Source: Chloroflexia bacterium
GTDB taxonomy: Bacteria; Chloroflexota; Chloroflexia; QHBQ01; JADMIH01
NCBI GenBank assembly: GCA_025927935.1
Contig: JAICKM010000055.1
Span: 1 to 17,107 of the forward strand
Direction: 5' to 3'
DNA: 17,107 nt
Shown here: positions 8,041 through 14,624 of the stretch, piece by piece
Layout: every line of letters starts with the position of its first letter
Position numbering within the stretch: position 1 is the stretch's first letter
Position numbers and translations under genes: made by a program
The notes under the pieces: model-generated
The model's database searches: none
The model's input: the letters and a program-made list of their open reading frames with translations, nothing else
What the model was told of the DNA's origin: nothing

Positions 8041-9888
8041 CTACTTCTGGATGTCGATGTTCACGATGTTCTTGGTACCTGGCATCGGTTGCTCCACATC
8101 ATTAGGCGTGATGTGGTCAGCCAGGTTCTTCACGTACGGCTTGATCAACAGATTCGCCACGTCCCAGTACAGGTAAACCACCGGGGCGTCGTCGGTCAGG
8201 ATCTGCTGGGCTTGCTTGTACATGTCGGCGCGCTTGGTCGCGTCCTTCTCGACGTCGGCCTGCTTGGTCAGTTGATCGAACTTGTCGTTCTTCCAACCGA
8301 CGTGGGTCACGGTCGAATCCGAGCGGAAGACCAGGCTCAGCCAGTCCTGCGGGTCCGGATAGTCCTCGCACCAGCCCAGGAAGAAGACCTGCGGGGTCGT
8401 CGCCGGGTCCTTAGTCAGGGCGGTGTACGCCTTGGCCTCGACCGGGTCAAGTTGCATGTCGATGCCCAGGTTGGTCTTGGCCTGGTTCTGGATCCACTCC
8501 ATGCGCGTCTTATTGCGGGCGCTGGAAGCGAAGGTCAGTTTGATGGGCGGCAGGCCGTTCGGGAAGTCAGACTTGACGACCGCATCCAGTTCGGACTTGG
8601 CAGCAGTTGCGTCGAAGTCAGACTGCTTGATGCTCGCCTCGTAACCGGGCCGGCCCGGCGGGATGAAGCTGGCTGCCGGGGTACCCGCGCCCTTGAGGAC
8701 CACGTCCACATAGTCCTGGCGGTCGAAGGCCTTGGCGAACGCCTGGCGCACCTTGATGTTGTCGAACGGCGCCTTCTGCGTGTTGAAGCCAATGTAGAAG
8801 CTGCAGTTGCCGGGATAGTTGTGGAATTCCTGGCTCAGCGTCGGGTCGGCCTTGACCGACTTCAGATCTTCGGCGGCCACCCCATCGATGTCGAGCTGGC
8901 CTTCCTTGTACGCCTGCAGGCTGATGGCCGAGTCGATGATGTCGCGCACCTCGATGCGCCCGATCTTCGGCTCACCCTTGCGATAGTTGGGGTTAGACTC
9001 CCACACCGCGCCGCTGCCGTGGTTCCATTCCTTCAGGATGAAGGGACCGTTGCCGATGTACGTCGCCGGCTCGGTCCAGGAGTCGCCGCCCTTGGTCACC
9101 ATATCTTCGCGGGTCGGCCAGCCGACCCAGATCGCCAGGATATAGGGGAAGTAGGCGACCGGGGAGTTCAGCGTGAACTCAATGTGCTTGTCGTCGGTGG
9201 CCTTCACACCGAGGGCATCCTGGAGGCTCTTGAGCTTGGCCGTGTCGGTCACGGTTTCCAGCTCGCTGAGTTCCTGCGAACCCTTGATGTCATAGGCGAC
9301 GGACGCATACGAGCGCCCCTGCACCGTGGGATCGAAGAGGCGGCGGAAGGCATACTCAAAGTTATGCGCGGTCAGGGGCTGACCATCGGAGTACTTGAGG
9401 CCGTCGCGCAGCGTCAGGGTATACTTGAGGCCATCGGCCGAGACATCCATCTTCTCGGCGGCGGCGGGGACGGGCTGTAGCTTCTCGTTGAGTTCCAGCA
9501 AGCCCTCGAAGGCCAGCTGGCCCCAGCCGATCTCGCCCACGAAGGACATCTTCTGCGGGTCAGTAGTATCCGGGTCGGACCCCTGGTTGATGCGGATCAC
9601 CTTCTGGCCGGGCTTAGGGGTGCTCGTCGGCGCAGCAGGCGCGGCGCTCGGGGTCGTATCGGCGCCTGCCGCGGGGGCGGTGGTCGCCGTGGCGGCGCCG
9701 GCCGCCGCCGGGGTGGCGGTATCGGCTGCCGCGGCGGGCGCGGTTGTATCGGTCGCTACGGCTGCGGGAGCGGTAGTTGCCACCGCGGGGACCGTAGTGG
9801 CGGTGGGTTCAGCGCCACAGGCCGTCAGCAACATGCTGAGGACCGTGAGCATCGTCACCGCCAGGAGAATAAACCTGGACTTCTTCAA
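8041..9888 (-). CDS. Oligopeptide ABC transporter substrate-binding lipoprotein (SBP family 5)
   Basis: This 615-residue extracytoplasmic binding protein captures the ligand for the two permeases downstream. Residues 1-23 are a signal peptide (KKSR, hydrophobic core) ending in the lipobox LLTAC, with Cys24 as the predicted lipid-anchored residue. Residues 25-95 are a long Ala/Thr/Pro linker with repeated TTAPAA-like units. The SBP_bac_5 domain begins near residue 97 (KVIRINQGSDPDTTDPQ) and contains QLAFEGLLELN, YTLTLRDGLKYSDGQPLTAHNFEYAFRR-type sequence and YIGNGPFILKEW, all typical of OppA/DppA. The start is TTG, preceded by AGGAGG at 7 nt and followed at once by the positive signal-peptide residues, so it is well supported. 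No Opp-type ATPase gene lies in this operon. Ligand specificity is not readable from the sequence. Confidence 0.93.
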   Translation of the reverse strand: MKKSRFILLAVTMLTVLSMLLTACGAEPTATTVPAVATTAPAAVATDTTAPAAAADTATPAAAGAATATTAPAAGADTTPSAAPAAPTSTPKPGQKVIRINQGSDPDTTDPQKMSFVGEIGWGQLAFEGLLELNEKLQPVPAAAEKMDVSADGLKYTLTLRDGLKYSDGQPLTAHNFEYAFRRLFDPTVQGRSYASVAYDIKGSQELSELETVTDTAKLKSLQDALGVKATDDKHIEFTLNSPVAYFPYILAIWVGWPTREDMVTKGGDSWTEPATYIGNGPFILKEWNHGSGAVWESNPNYRKGEPKIGRIEVRDIIDSAISLQAYKEGQLDIDGVAAEDLKSVKADPTLSQEFHNYPGNCSFYIGFNTQKAPFDNIKVRQAFAKAFDRQDYVDVVLKGAGTPAASFIPPGRPGYEASIKQSDFDATAAKSELDAVVKSDFPNGLPPIKLTFASSARNKTRMEWIQNQAKTNLGIDMQLDPVEAKAYTALTKDPATTPQVFFLGWCEDYPDPQDWLSLVFRSDSTVTHVGWKNDKFDQLTKQADVEKDATKRADMYKQAQQILTDDAPVVYLYWDVANLLIKPYVKNLADHITPNDVEQPMPGTKNIVNIDIQK

Positions 9889-10100
9889 CTGCTCTCCTCC
9901 TTTTGTGTAAGGACCTGTAAGGTTCTAAGGCGCGCCCGGACCCTTGCCGGCGGCCCATTCGCCAAACACTCGCCAGCACAACCGGCTTCGCGACAACGAC
10001 GCGCTAGCCGACCGGCTGCCGAGTGCACTCTAAGGAAGCTTGCGGCGGTATGTCTTTTGCCCCCTAAACTCCACCGCCCATGCTCCCAGAGTATGCACGC

Positions 10101-10129
10101 ATAATACCACGTTTTCGGTCAGTCTTCAA
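10101..10129 (-). promoter_or_regulatory. Sigma70-type promoter of the peptide importer operon
   Basis: Read on the - strand, TTGAAG (10129-10124) and TATTAT (10106-10101) are separated by exactly 17 nt, matching four and five consensus bases. The expected transcript start is near 10094, which leaves a leader of about 205 nt before the TTG start at 9888. I found no T-box or known riboswitch signature in that leader. Confidence 0.55.
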
Positions 10130-10636
10130 CCCGATTGTCGAAATACAAGAGTCCATAGACCTGTTTCAAGCAACCCTGGAAGACGGATTAAGATCCTCCA
10201 TCCAAGGACCCAGGTCGCGCTGGGCCGGGTGAAACTAGACTCATAAAACGTAAGCAGGCCGCCGGGTATGACGGGCAAAGAAAACGGCCCACTATGTGGT
10301 CGATGCCGCCGGCCCGCGCCGGCAGGCGCTCCGATAATTACCGCACACGCTATCCGCGTGTGCGGTATCTGCTGCAGGCATTACCTACTTTGCCGGGCGG
10401 CCTGCTCCATGCAAACCGGCTATCCGGCATACCTGACTTCCCCATCAGAAATGACCGGAAATCCGCACGCAGCATGCAACCGAACAGGCAGGTTTTCCTG
10501 TGACGTATATATATACCCATGCCGGGTGCAATCGGTTCAAAATTGGGGACCGCATTTGCCGGACGGATTTGCATCCTGTCTGGAGACGACTCGCCGGCAA
10601 CAGCGTAAATGACATCTCAAGTGCATCCAGCTTTCT
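10130..10636. other. Non-coding stretch with hairpins
   Basis: No supported gene lies here; short frames present lack ribosome binding sites and run through the hairpins. The recognisable structure is a 6-bp hairpin, gccggc/gccggc at 10308-10323, followed by a 12-bp perfect hairpin at 10339-10367. There is also a 12-bp AT palindrome at 10505-10516. Base composition is lower in GC than in the flanking genes. Confidence 0.5.
10339..10367. repeat. Strong perfect hairpin in non-coding DNA
   Basis: taccgcacacgc (10339-10350) is repeated in inverted orientation as gcgtgtgcggta (10356-10367) around a 5-nt loop. No gene ends nearby on either strand and no T tract follows, so neither a terminator nor another role can be assigned. 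Confidence 0.6.
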
Positions 10637-10712
10637 TGTCATTCTGAGTGCAGCGAAGAATCTCGTCGCGTGTGGGTCCAGGACGAGACTCTTCGCTGCA
10701 CTCAGAGTGACA
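10637..10712. repeat. 31-bp inverted repeat, dispersed-repeat-like element
   Basis: Left arm 10637-10667 and right arm 10682-10712 are complementary over 31 bp with two mismatches, around a 14-nt loop. The arm core, attctgagtgcagcgaagaa, resembles a palindromic repeat I recall as widely scattered between genes in Chloroflexota and some other phyla. The element ends 20 nt past the stop codon of the polyprenyl-phosphate-mannose synthase gene on the - strand, where its transcript would form a very stable hairpin, so it may double as a terminator or RNA stabiliser. Confidence 0.75.
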
Positions 10713-10732
10713 TAGATCACTGGACGGACTAT

Positions 10733-11446
10733 TCAGCGGCCCAGCCGCAGCTTCCAGACCATCCACATGGCCTCGAAGACAATGTTGCGGCTCATTTTGC
10801 TTTGCCCCACCCGGCGATCGGCGAAGATGATCGGCGTCTCGGCAATGCGCAGGCCGCGCTTGTAGCAACGATACGTCACCTCGATCTGAAACCCGTAACC
10901 GTTGGCCGTGATGGTGTCGAGGTCGATGGCTTCAAGAGCGCGGCGGCGGAAGCATTTGAACCCGCCGGTCAGGTCGTGGAAGGGTAGGCCGAGGATCACC
11001 TGAGCGTAGAGCGATCCGCCGCGGCTGATAACGCGGCGCAGCAGGGACCAGTTGCGGGTGCCGCCGTGTGCAATGTAGCGCGATCCGAGGACGACATCGG
11101 CGCCCGCGCGGATGCGGTTGACGAATTGCGGCAGGTGGCGCGGGTCGTGGGAAAAGTCGGCATCCATCTCGAACAACAGATCGTAGCCGTGGTCCAGGCC
11201 CCAGTGAAACCCGGCAATATAGGCTTTGCCCAGGCCCTCTTTGCCCGCGCGGTGGAGCACGAACAGCCGGCCCGGATGCTCTGCGGCCAGGCGGTCGGCC
11301 AGTTCCCCGGTGCCGTCGGGCGAGTTGTCGTCGACGACGAGGATATGGAAAGGCCCAACTGCGAAGATCGCTTCGGTCAGCGGTTGGAGGTTACTGATTT
11401 CGTTATAGGTCGGCAAAATAATCAGGGCGCGTTCACGCTCACTCAT
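10733..11446 (-). CDS. Polyprenyl-phosphate-mannose synthase-like GT2 glycosyltransferase
   Basis: This 237-residue GT-A fold enzyme should transfer mannose from GDP-mannose to a polyprenyl phosphate on the cytoplasmic face, making the lipid-linked donor used by membrane mannosyltransferases. Visible motifs are LPTYNE (11-16), VVDDNSPDGT (37-46), the metal-binding DAD at 95-97 followed by FSHDP, GSRY, and the acceptor-loop GQSKMS near the C-terminus. This order and the length match single-domain dolichyl/polyprenyl-phosphate-mannose synthases (DPMS/Ppm1). There is no C-terminal membrane domain. The start overlaps the stop of the upstream gene as ATGA, so the two are translationally coupled. 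Sugar identity (mannose rather than glucose) is inferred from overall DPMS resemblance. The palindrome downstream may end the transcript. Confidence 0.88.
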   Translation of the reverse strand: MSERERALIILPTYNEISNLQPLTEAIFAVGPFHILVVDDNSPDGTGELADRLAAEHPGRLFVLHRAGKEGLGKAYIAGFHWGLDHGYDLLFEMDADFSHDPRHLPQFVNRIRAGADVVLGSRYIAHGGTRNWSLLRRVISRGGSLYAQVILGLPFHDLTGGFKCFRRRALEAIDLDTITANGYGFQIEVTYRCYKRGLRIAETPIIFADRRVGQSKMSRNIVFEAMWMVWKLRLGR

Positions 11447-13083
11447 GAATAGCTTGTTCCTTCTCGCACGGAGGCGGGCGGGTCCGGCCTATCGAGGGAT
11501 TCGCCGGCGGGCGTGGCGGGCGCGGGCACCAGCCACCCGTACACCGTGTAGAGTAGCACCGGCAAGTTCACCACCAGCGCCGACGTCCACTGGATAACAT
11601 TGCCCCAACTGTTGTTCCAGAGCACCAGATAGTCCCAGACAAAGTAGTTGCCCACGCCGCCGGCATTCATAATGAGGGTGCGCTTGGCATCGCGCAGGCG
11701 CGCGGTGAGCGGGGTGAGCGCCACCAGCCAGGCTTGATACCAGGGCTGGAACCAGAGCGTGCCGAACACCAGATAGACAAAAAAGATGCTGTAGGCAGCC
11801 TGGAATCCCGCTTCGACGCGGGCGGCGCGCGTGGCCGGGCGCGGGCGCAGCATCAGCCAGGCCGTGGCGCACAGCACCCCGGCTGCGACCAGCGCGGTGG
11901 AGGCGGTGCGCACCCAGTCCATGGCCTCTTCTTCGCTCGCCAGCAGCGAACTCGCCAGGGTGTTTTTCAGCGCGTTGGGGATGGACGCGGTGAAGAGATC
12001 GCGCCGGGCCAGGGCGCCGATGGTCTCCGGCCCATACCAGAAGGGCGCGTAGAGCAGGACACAGACGATCAGGAACCCGGCGGCGGCGGCAGCCGGCGGC
12101 AGCAGCGCGCGCAGCCAGGTTTGGCGGGACGCGCCCGGCGCCGGTTGGTAGTCTTGCCAGAGCACGATGAGTACGATGGGCAGCAGCAGCACGGGCACAA
12201 ACTTGGCGAGCGCCGCCAGGGCCAGCGCCACCGGCGCCAGGAGGGCCGCACGCCTCCCGCGGGCCAGCAGCCAGCAGCAGAGGATGATGAACAGGATCAT
12301 CACCATGTCGTTATGCCCGTTGCCGGCCGTCTCCCAGAGCACCAGCGGGTTCCAGGCGAAGAACAGCAGCCCGCGTGCCGCCCAACCGGGCCGCAGCAGC
12401 CGCAGGGTGGCGTAGATCAGGCAGGCCGTGCCGCCATAGGCGAGGATGACCAGTCCTTTGAAGAAGATGACCGCGCGCCATAGATCGTTGCCCGCCAGCC
12501 AGGCGGTGGCTGCGGCGAGTAACTCCCAGACCGGGCCATAGGGCGAAGTGGTCCCGGCCCAACCGCCGACGTAGGGGCGGAAGGGGTCATGGGCGAAGAT
12601 CGGGGCCGCAGGCGGGTAGAGGAACGGATTCTTGCCGTAGACGACCAGTTCGCGCGCCCGAAAGATCTGGTCGAAGAGATCGGCGGCGCCGGTCGGATAC
12701 ATCAGCAGCAGGGTGAGGTTGAAGACCAGCGCGGCGCCGCCCAGCACCCGCAGGTAGCGACGCGAAGGCGTGGTTGGGCAACGCCGGTAGGCGATATACA
12801 TCGCGGCAAAGCTGACCGCCCAGGTTACGGCGAAGTAATTGGCGCTGGCCGGGGTATGGCCGCTTAAGCGGTTGAGATCGAGCAGCGGCGTGGCGTAGTT
12901 GCCCGCCAGCGGATACGGCAGGACGAAGCCGAATACGTAAGCCAGTTCGGTGGCGACCGCCAGTCCCAGCAGCACCAGCCAGTCATACTGGGGCGACCGC
13001 ATGTGCGGATGCGCGGCATCCACAAACGCGGCAGGTGCGGCCGGCGGGGCGGTATTCGGGGTGGTTGTGGTAGGGGGTATCAT
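11443..13083 (-). CDS. Integral-membrane GT-C-type glycosyltransferase (GT87/mannosyltransferase-like)
   Basis: This 546-residue protein has roughly eleven to thirteen predicted membrane helices, starting after a Pro/Thr-rich N-terminus with WLVLLGLAVATELAYVFGF. The first large loop carries acidic residues in TGAADLFDQIF and then VYGKNPFLYPP, followed by SPYGPVWE and WNPLVLWETAGNGHND. These match the pattern of bacterial polyprenyl-phosphate-sugar-dependent transferases, in which an acidic residue in the first outer loop is catalytic and a GxNPY motif follows. It probably moves mannose from the lipid donor to an extracellular or envelope acceptor; the acceptor is unknown. It overlaps the donor-synthase gene by 4 nt. 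The annotated ATG lies only 7 nt from the predicted transcript start and has no Shine-Dalgarno site, so the messenger may be leaderless. A second ATG at residue 28 is a possible alternative start but also lacks a site. Confidence 0.82.
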   Translation of the reverse strand: MIPPTTTTPNTAPPAAPAAFVDAAHPHMRSPQYDWLVLLGLAVATELAYVFGFVLPYPLAGNYATPLLDLNRLSGHTPASANYFAVTWAVSFAAMYIAYRRCPTTPSRRYLRVLGGAALVFNLTLLLMYPTGAADLFDQIFRARELVVYGKNPFLYPPAAPIFAHDPFRPYVGGWAGTTSPYGPVWELLAAATAWLAGNDLWRAVIFFKGLVILAYGGTACLIYATLRLLRPGWAARGLLFFAWNPLVLWETAGNGHNDMVMILFIILCCWLLARGRRAALLAPVALALAALAKFVPVLLLPIVLIVLWQDYQPAPGASRQTWLRALLPPAAAAAGFLIVCVLLYAPFWYGPETIGALARRDLFTASIPNALKNTLASSLLASEEEAMDWVRTASTALVAAGVLCATAWLMLRPRPATRAARVEAGFQAAYSIFFVYLVFGTLWFQPWYQAWLVALTPLTARLRDAKRTLIMNAGGVGNYFVWDYLVLWNNSWGNVIQWTSALVVNLPVLLYTVYGWLVPAPATPAGESLDRPDPPASVREGTSYS

Positions 13084-13096
13084 GGCAAGCTATCCA

Positions 13097-13105
13097 TTAT
13101 ACCAC
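13097..13105 (-). promoter_or_regulatory. Extended -10 promoter of the glycosyltransferase pair
   Basis: The - strand reads TGGTATAAT, a perfect extended -10 (TGnTATAAT). Transcription would begin near 13090, 7 nt before the ATG at 13083. The -35 region is weak (TTGCGG at 15 nt), which extended -10 promoters tolerate. Confidence 0.55.
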
Positions 13106-13134
13106 TCGCCGCGGGCACCGCAACCCCCTGCCGG

Positions 13135-13267
13135 AACGAGTGCTGAGTGCTGCGTGCTGAGTACGACGAGTTCACGACGGGGAGGGGAGCACTGTTCCCC
13201 ATTCCCACGCCTGCCTCTCCGCCCGCGTCCTCGTTTACTTATCAGCACGCAGCACTCAGCACTCGTT
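13135..13267. repeat. Long palindrome with 26-bp perfect arms built on a heptamer repeat
   Basis: The arms 13135-13160 and 13242-13267 are perfectly complementary over 26 bp and enclose 81 nt. Each arm contains three heptamer units (gtgctga, gtgctgc, gtgctga). The interior has a smaller hairpin, gggga/tcccc, around 13182-13198. The right arm touches the stop codon of the rhomboid gene (13268-13270), and the promoter of the next unit lies just beyond the left arm. The element thus separates two - strand units and could terminate transcription or be a MITE-like mobile repeat. Confidence 0.75.
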
Positions 13268-13990
13268 TCAGTAGCTGCGCATGGGCGCGACGTTGCGGCG
13301 GCGGAAGATCCAGACGAGGATCAGGCCGGCCACGAACCCCCCGACATGCGCCCAGTAGGCCACGCCGCCGGTGCCGGTGGCCGACGAGGGCGCAATGGTG
13401 CCGATGCCGCTGATGAGTTGCGTGGCAATCCACAGCCCGATCATGATCAGCGCGGGCACGCGGATGATGCCGTAGTAACCGGCCAGCACGCGCACGCGGG
13501 CCTGCGGGAACATGACCAGATAGGCAGCCATCACCCCGGCGATGGCGCCGCTGGCGCCCACGCCCGGTATCGGCGAGTTGGGATCGGTGAAGATCTGCGC
13601 GAAGTTCGCCGCCATGCCGCACAGCAGGTAAAAGATCGCATACCCGGCGTGGCCCATCGCATCTTCGACATTATCACCGAAGATATAGAGGAAGAGCATG
13701 TTGCCGCCGATATGGATCCAACTGGCGTGCATGAACATCGAGGTCAGCAGGGTGACATAGACCGGGTAGGCGATGGTCTGTTCCGGCAGCCCCAGGCAGA
13801 AGTTGCAGTTCGGCCCCAGATCGACATTATGCGTGATTTCGTAGGGGATGGTGCCATAGGCCATGACCGACTGATCCGGGCCGAACATCAGTTGGATCAG
13901 GAAGACCAGGACACAGATGGCGATAATGCTGAGATTGACTATCGGTAAGCCTTGCGAGGGAGGGGTGCCTTCGTCGCCGACCGGGAACAT
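13268..13990 (-). CDS. Rhomboid-family intramembrane serine protease
   Basis: This 240-residue membrane protease cleaves substrates within or near their membrane helices. About six helices are visible, beginning with VNLSIIAICVLVFLIQLMF. The loop region has MHASWIHIGGNMLFLYIFGD, with the conserved Asn that helps form the oxyanion site. The nucleophile is Ser147 in GASGAIAG and the catalytic partner is His215 in AHVGGFVAG, so the protease looks active. An NCNFC pair sits in the loop after the first helix. The ATG is preceded by AAGGAGAT, located in the 13-nt gap after a 46-residue single-helix gene, so the two are very likely co-transcribed from the promoter at 14184-14192. A long palindrome begins right at its stop codon. 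The substrate is unknown. Confidence 0.92.
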   Translation of the reverse strand: MFPVGDEGTPPSQGLPIVNLSIIAICVLVFLIQLMFGPDQSVMAYGTIPYEITHNVDLGPNCNFCLGLPEQTIAYPVYVTLLTSMFMHASWIHIGGNMLFLYIFGDNVEDAMGHAGYAIFYLLCGMAANFAQIFTDPNSPIPGVGASGAIAGVMAAYLVMFPQARVRVLAGYYGIIRVPALIMIGLWIATQLISGIGTIAPSSATGTGGVAYWAHVGGFVAGLILVWIFRRRNVAPMRSY

Positions 13991-14003
13991 ACGGATCTCC
14001 TTC

Positions 14004-14144
14004 TCAGGTCGCCGGCTCCGGCGGCGCCGCGAACGCCCCGCTCATCCAGAGGACAATCAGTACGAGCACCAGCAGGGCCACCACAATCAGTACAATGGCG
14101 ACGGCATTACTGCCGCTGTCGCCGTTTGGCTCATCCATTGCCAT
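14004..14144 (-). CDS. Small single-helix membrane protein (46 residues)
   Basis: I do not recognise the family. The frame runs from an ATG with AAGGAG 8 nt upstream to TGA at 14006-14004. The N-terminus, MAMDEPNGDSGSN, is acidic. A single strongly hydrophobic helix follows at about residues 14-34, then a short Ala/Pro-rich tail. There is no Lys or Arg anywhere, and net charge is about -4. The gene stands alone behind an extended -10 promoter and is 13 nt upstream of the rhomboid gene, in the same transcription unit. A longer in-frame reading upstream exists but would run through the terminator hairpin and promoter, so the short start is preferred. Being a single-pass protein co-expressed with an intramembrane protease, it could be a substrate or partner; that is inference only. 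Confidence 0.7.
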   Translation of the reverse strand: MAMDEPNGDSGSNAVAIVLIVVALLVLVLIVLWMSGAFAAPPEPAT

Positions 14145-14183
14145 CAGCTTGGCTCCTTCGCGCGAACCGGGCGGGGCCGGGGG

Positions 14184-14192
14184 ATTATAACA
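14184..14192 (-). promoter_or_regulatory. Extended -10 promoter of the small protein-rhomboid unit
   Basis: The - strand reads TGTTATAAT, a perfect extended -10. The expected transcript start is near 14177, leaving a leader of about 32 nt with the AAGGAG site. The -35 position falls inside the adjacent terminator hairpin and shows no match. Confidence 0.5.
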
Positions 14193-14226
14193 ACCGCCTC
14201 CGGCCGCGTGCGCGGCCGGAGGCGGT
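14193..14226 (-). terminator. Strong hairpin terminator of the first GlsB-type gene
   Basis: A perfect 16-bp inverted repeat (14193-14208 with 14211-14226) surrounds a 2-nt centre and is almost all G/C. On the - strand it lies 40 nt after the GlsB-type stop codon and is followed by tgttataatc, a short T/A tract that is at the same time the next unit's -10 box. Confidence 0.65.
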
Positions 14227-14266
14227 CTGATACGACTCTTGCTTACGGGTGCGCGTCCGCGCCCTG

Positions 14267-14536
14267 TCAGACGGCCGTCCGGCCTTTCGTGACCAGGCGC
14301 ACGAGCCAGATCACAATCACAGCCCCGATGAAGGCGACCGGGATCGTTACCCACCAGGACTGCCCGTCCATGCTGAAGCTGGGATTGACCAGGCCCATAA
14401 GGAAGCCGCCGACGAAAGCGCCGATGATGCCCATGATGATGTCGCCGATCAGGCCGTAGCCGCCGCGACCCATGAACATGCTCGCCAGCCAGCCGGCAAT
14501 CGCGCCGACAATCAGCCAACCAATGAGAGATAACAT
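14267..14536 (-). CDS. GlsB/YeaQ/YmgE-family stress-associated membrane protein
   Basis: This 89-residue protein has three predicted membrane helices joined by Gly-rich turns: MLSLIGWLIVGAIAGWLAS, GLIGDIIMGIIGAFVGGFLMGL and VTIPVAFIGAVIVIWLVRL. The pattern IGWLIVGAIAGWLA...MGRGGYG...DIIMGIIGAFVGG is the hallmark of the transglycosylase-associated/GlsB/YeaQ family. These proteins are often induced under general stress, but their biochemical role is not established. The middle insert is longer than in the minimal family form (VNPSFSMDGQSWW). The ATG follows AGGAGG at 7 nt. A paralogue lies at 15393-15671 with two YtxH-type genes between them. A terminator follows. No convincing promoter was found in the 88 nt upstream, so it may be read through from the YtxH genes or use an alternative sigma factor. 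Confidence 0.9.
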   Translation of the reverse strand: MLSLIGWLIVGAIAGWLASMFMGRGGYGLIGDIIMGIIGAFVGGFLMGLVNPSFSMDGQSWWVTIPVAFIGAVIVIWLVRLVTKGRTAV

Positions 14537-14624
14537 GAGTTTTCCTCCTATGTGTTTTATGTATATATGGGAATCGATAGCTACGCGTTTGCCACGATAT
14601 TACGTGCGCCCTGAGGCGGGGAGC

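Noticed and set aside
7945..9480. A 511-residue open frame antisense to the peptide-binding lipoprotein
   Set aside because: Its sequence is a shadow of the binding protein's codons; no domain, no ribosome site, and it ignores the intra-operon hairpin.
9889..10094. A T-box or other riboswitch in the importer leader
   Set aside because: No T-box core sequence, no terminator/antiterminator pair and no known aptamer motif could be found by eye.
10268..10612. A 114-residue + strand frame with several Cys pairs, tempting as a zinc-ribbon protein
   Set aside because: No Shine-Dalgarno site, and it runs through two hairpins and an AT palindrome; spacing of the Cys pairs fits no known ribbon.
11734..12483. 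A 249-residue open frame antisense to the membrane glycosyltransferase
   Set aside because: Composition (Gln/Arg/Gly) is typical of a GC-rich shadow and the opposite strand has a clear multi-helix protein.
13135..13267. A possible CRISPR-like or tandem repeat array because of the repeated gtgctga heptamer
   Set aside because: Only three units per arm without spacers, and the arms are inverted; it is a palindrome, not a repeat-spacer array.
14537..14624. A promoter for the first GlsB-type gene in the AT-rich gtatatatgg segment
   Set aside because: A TATATA box is present but no matching -35 or extended -10 element could be found, so I did not list it.
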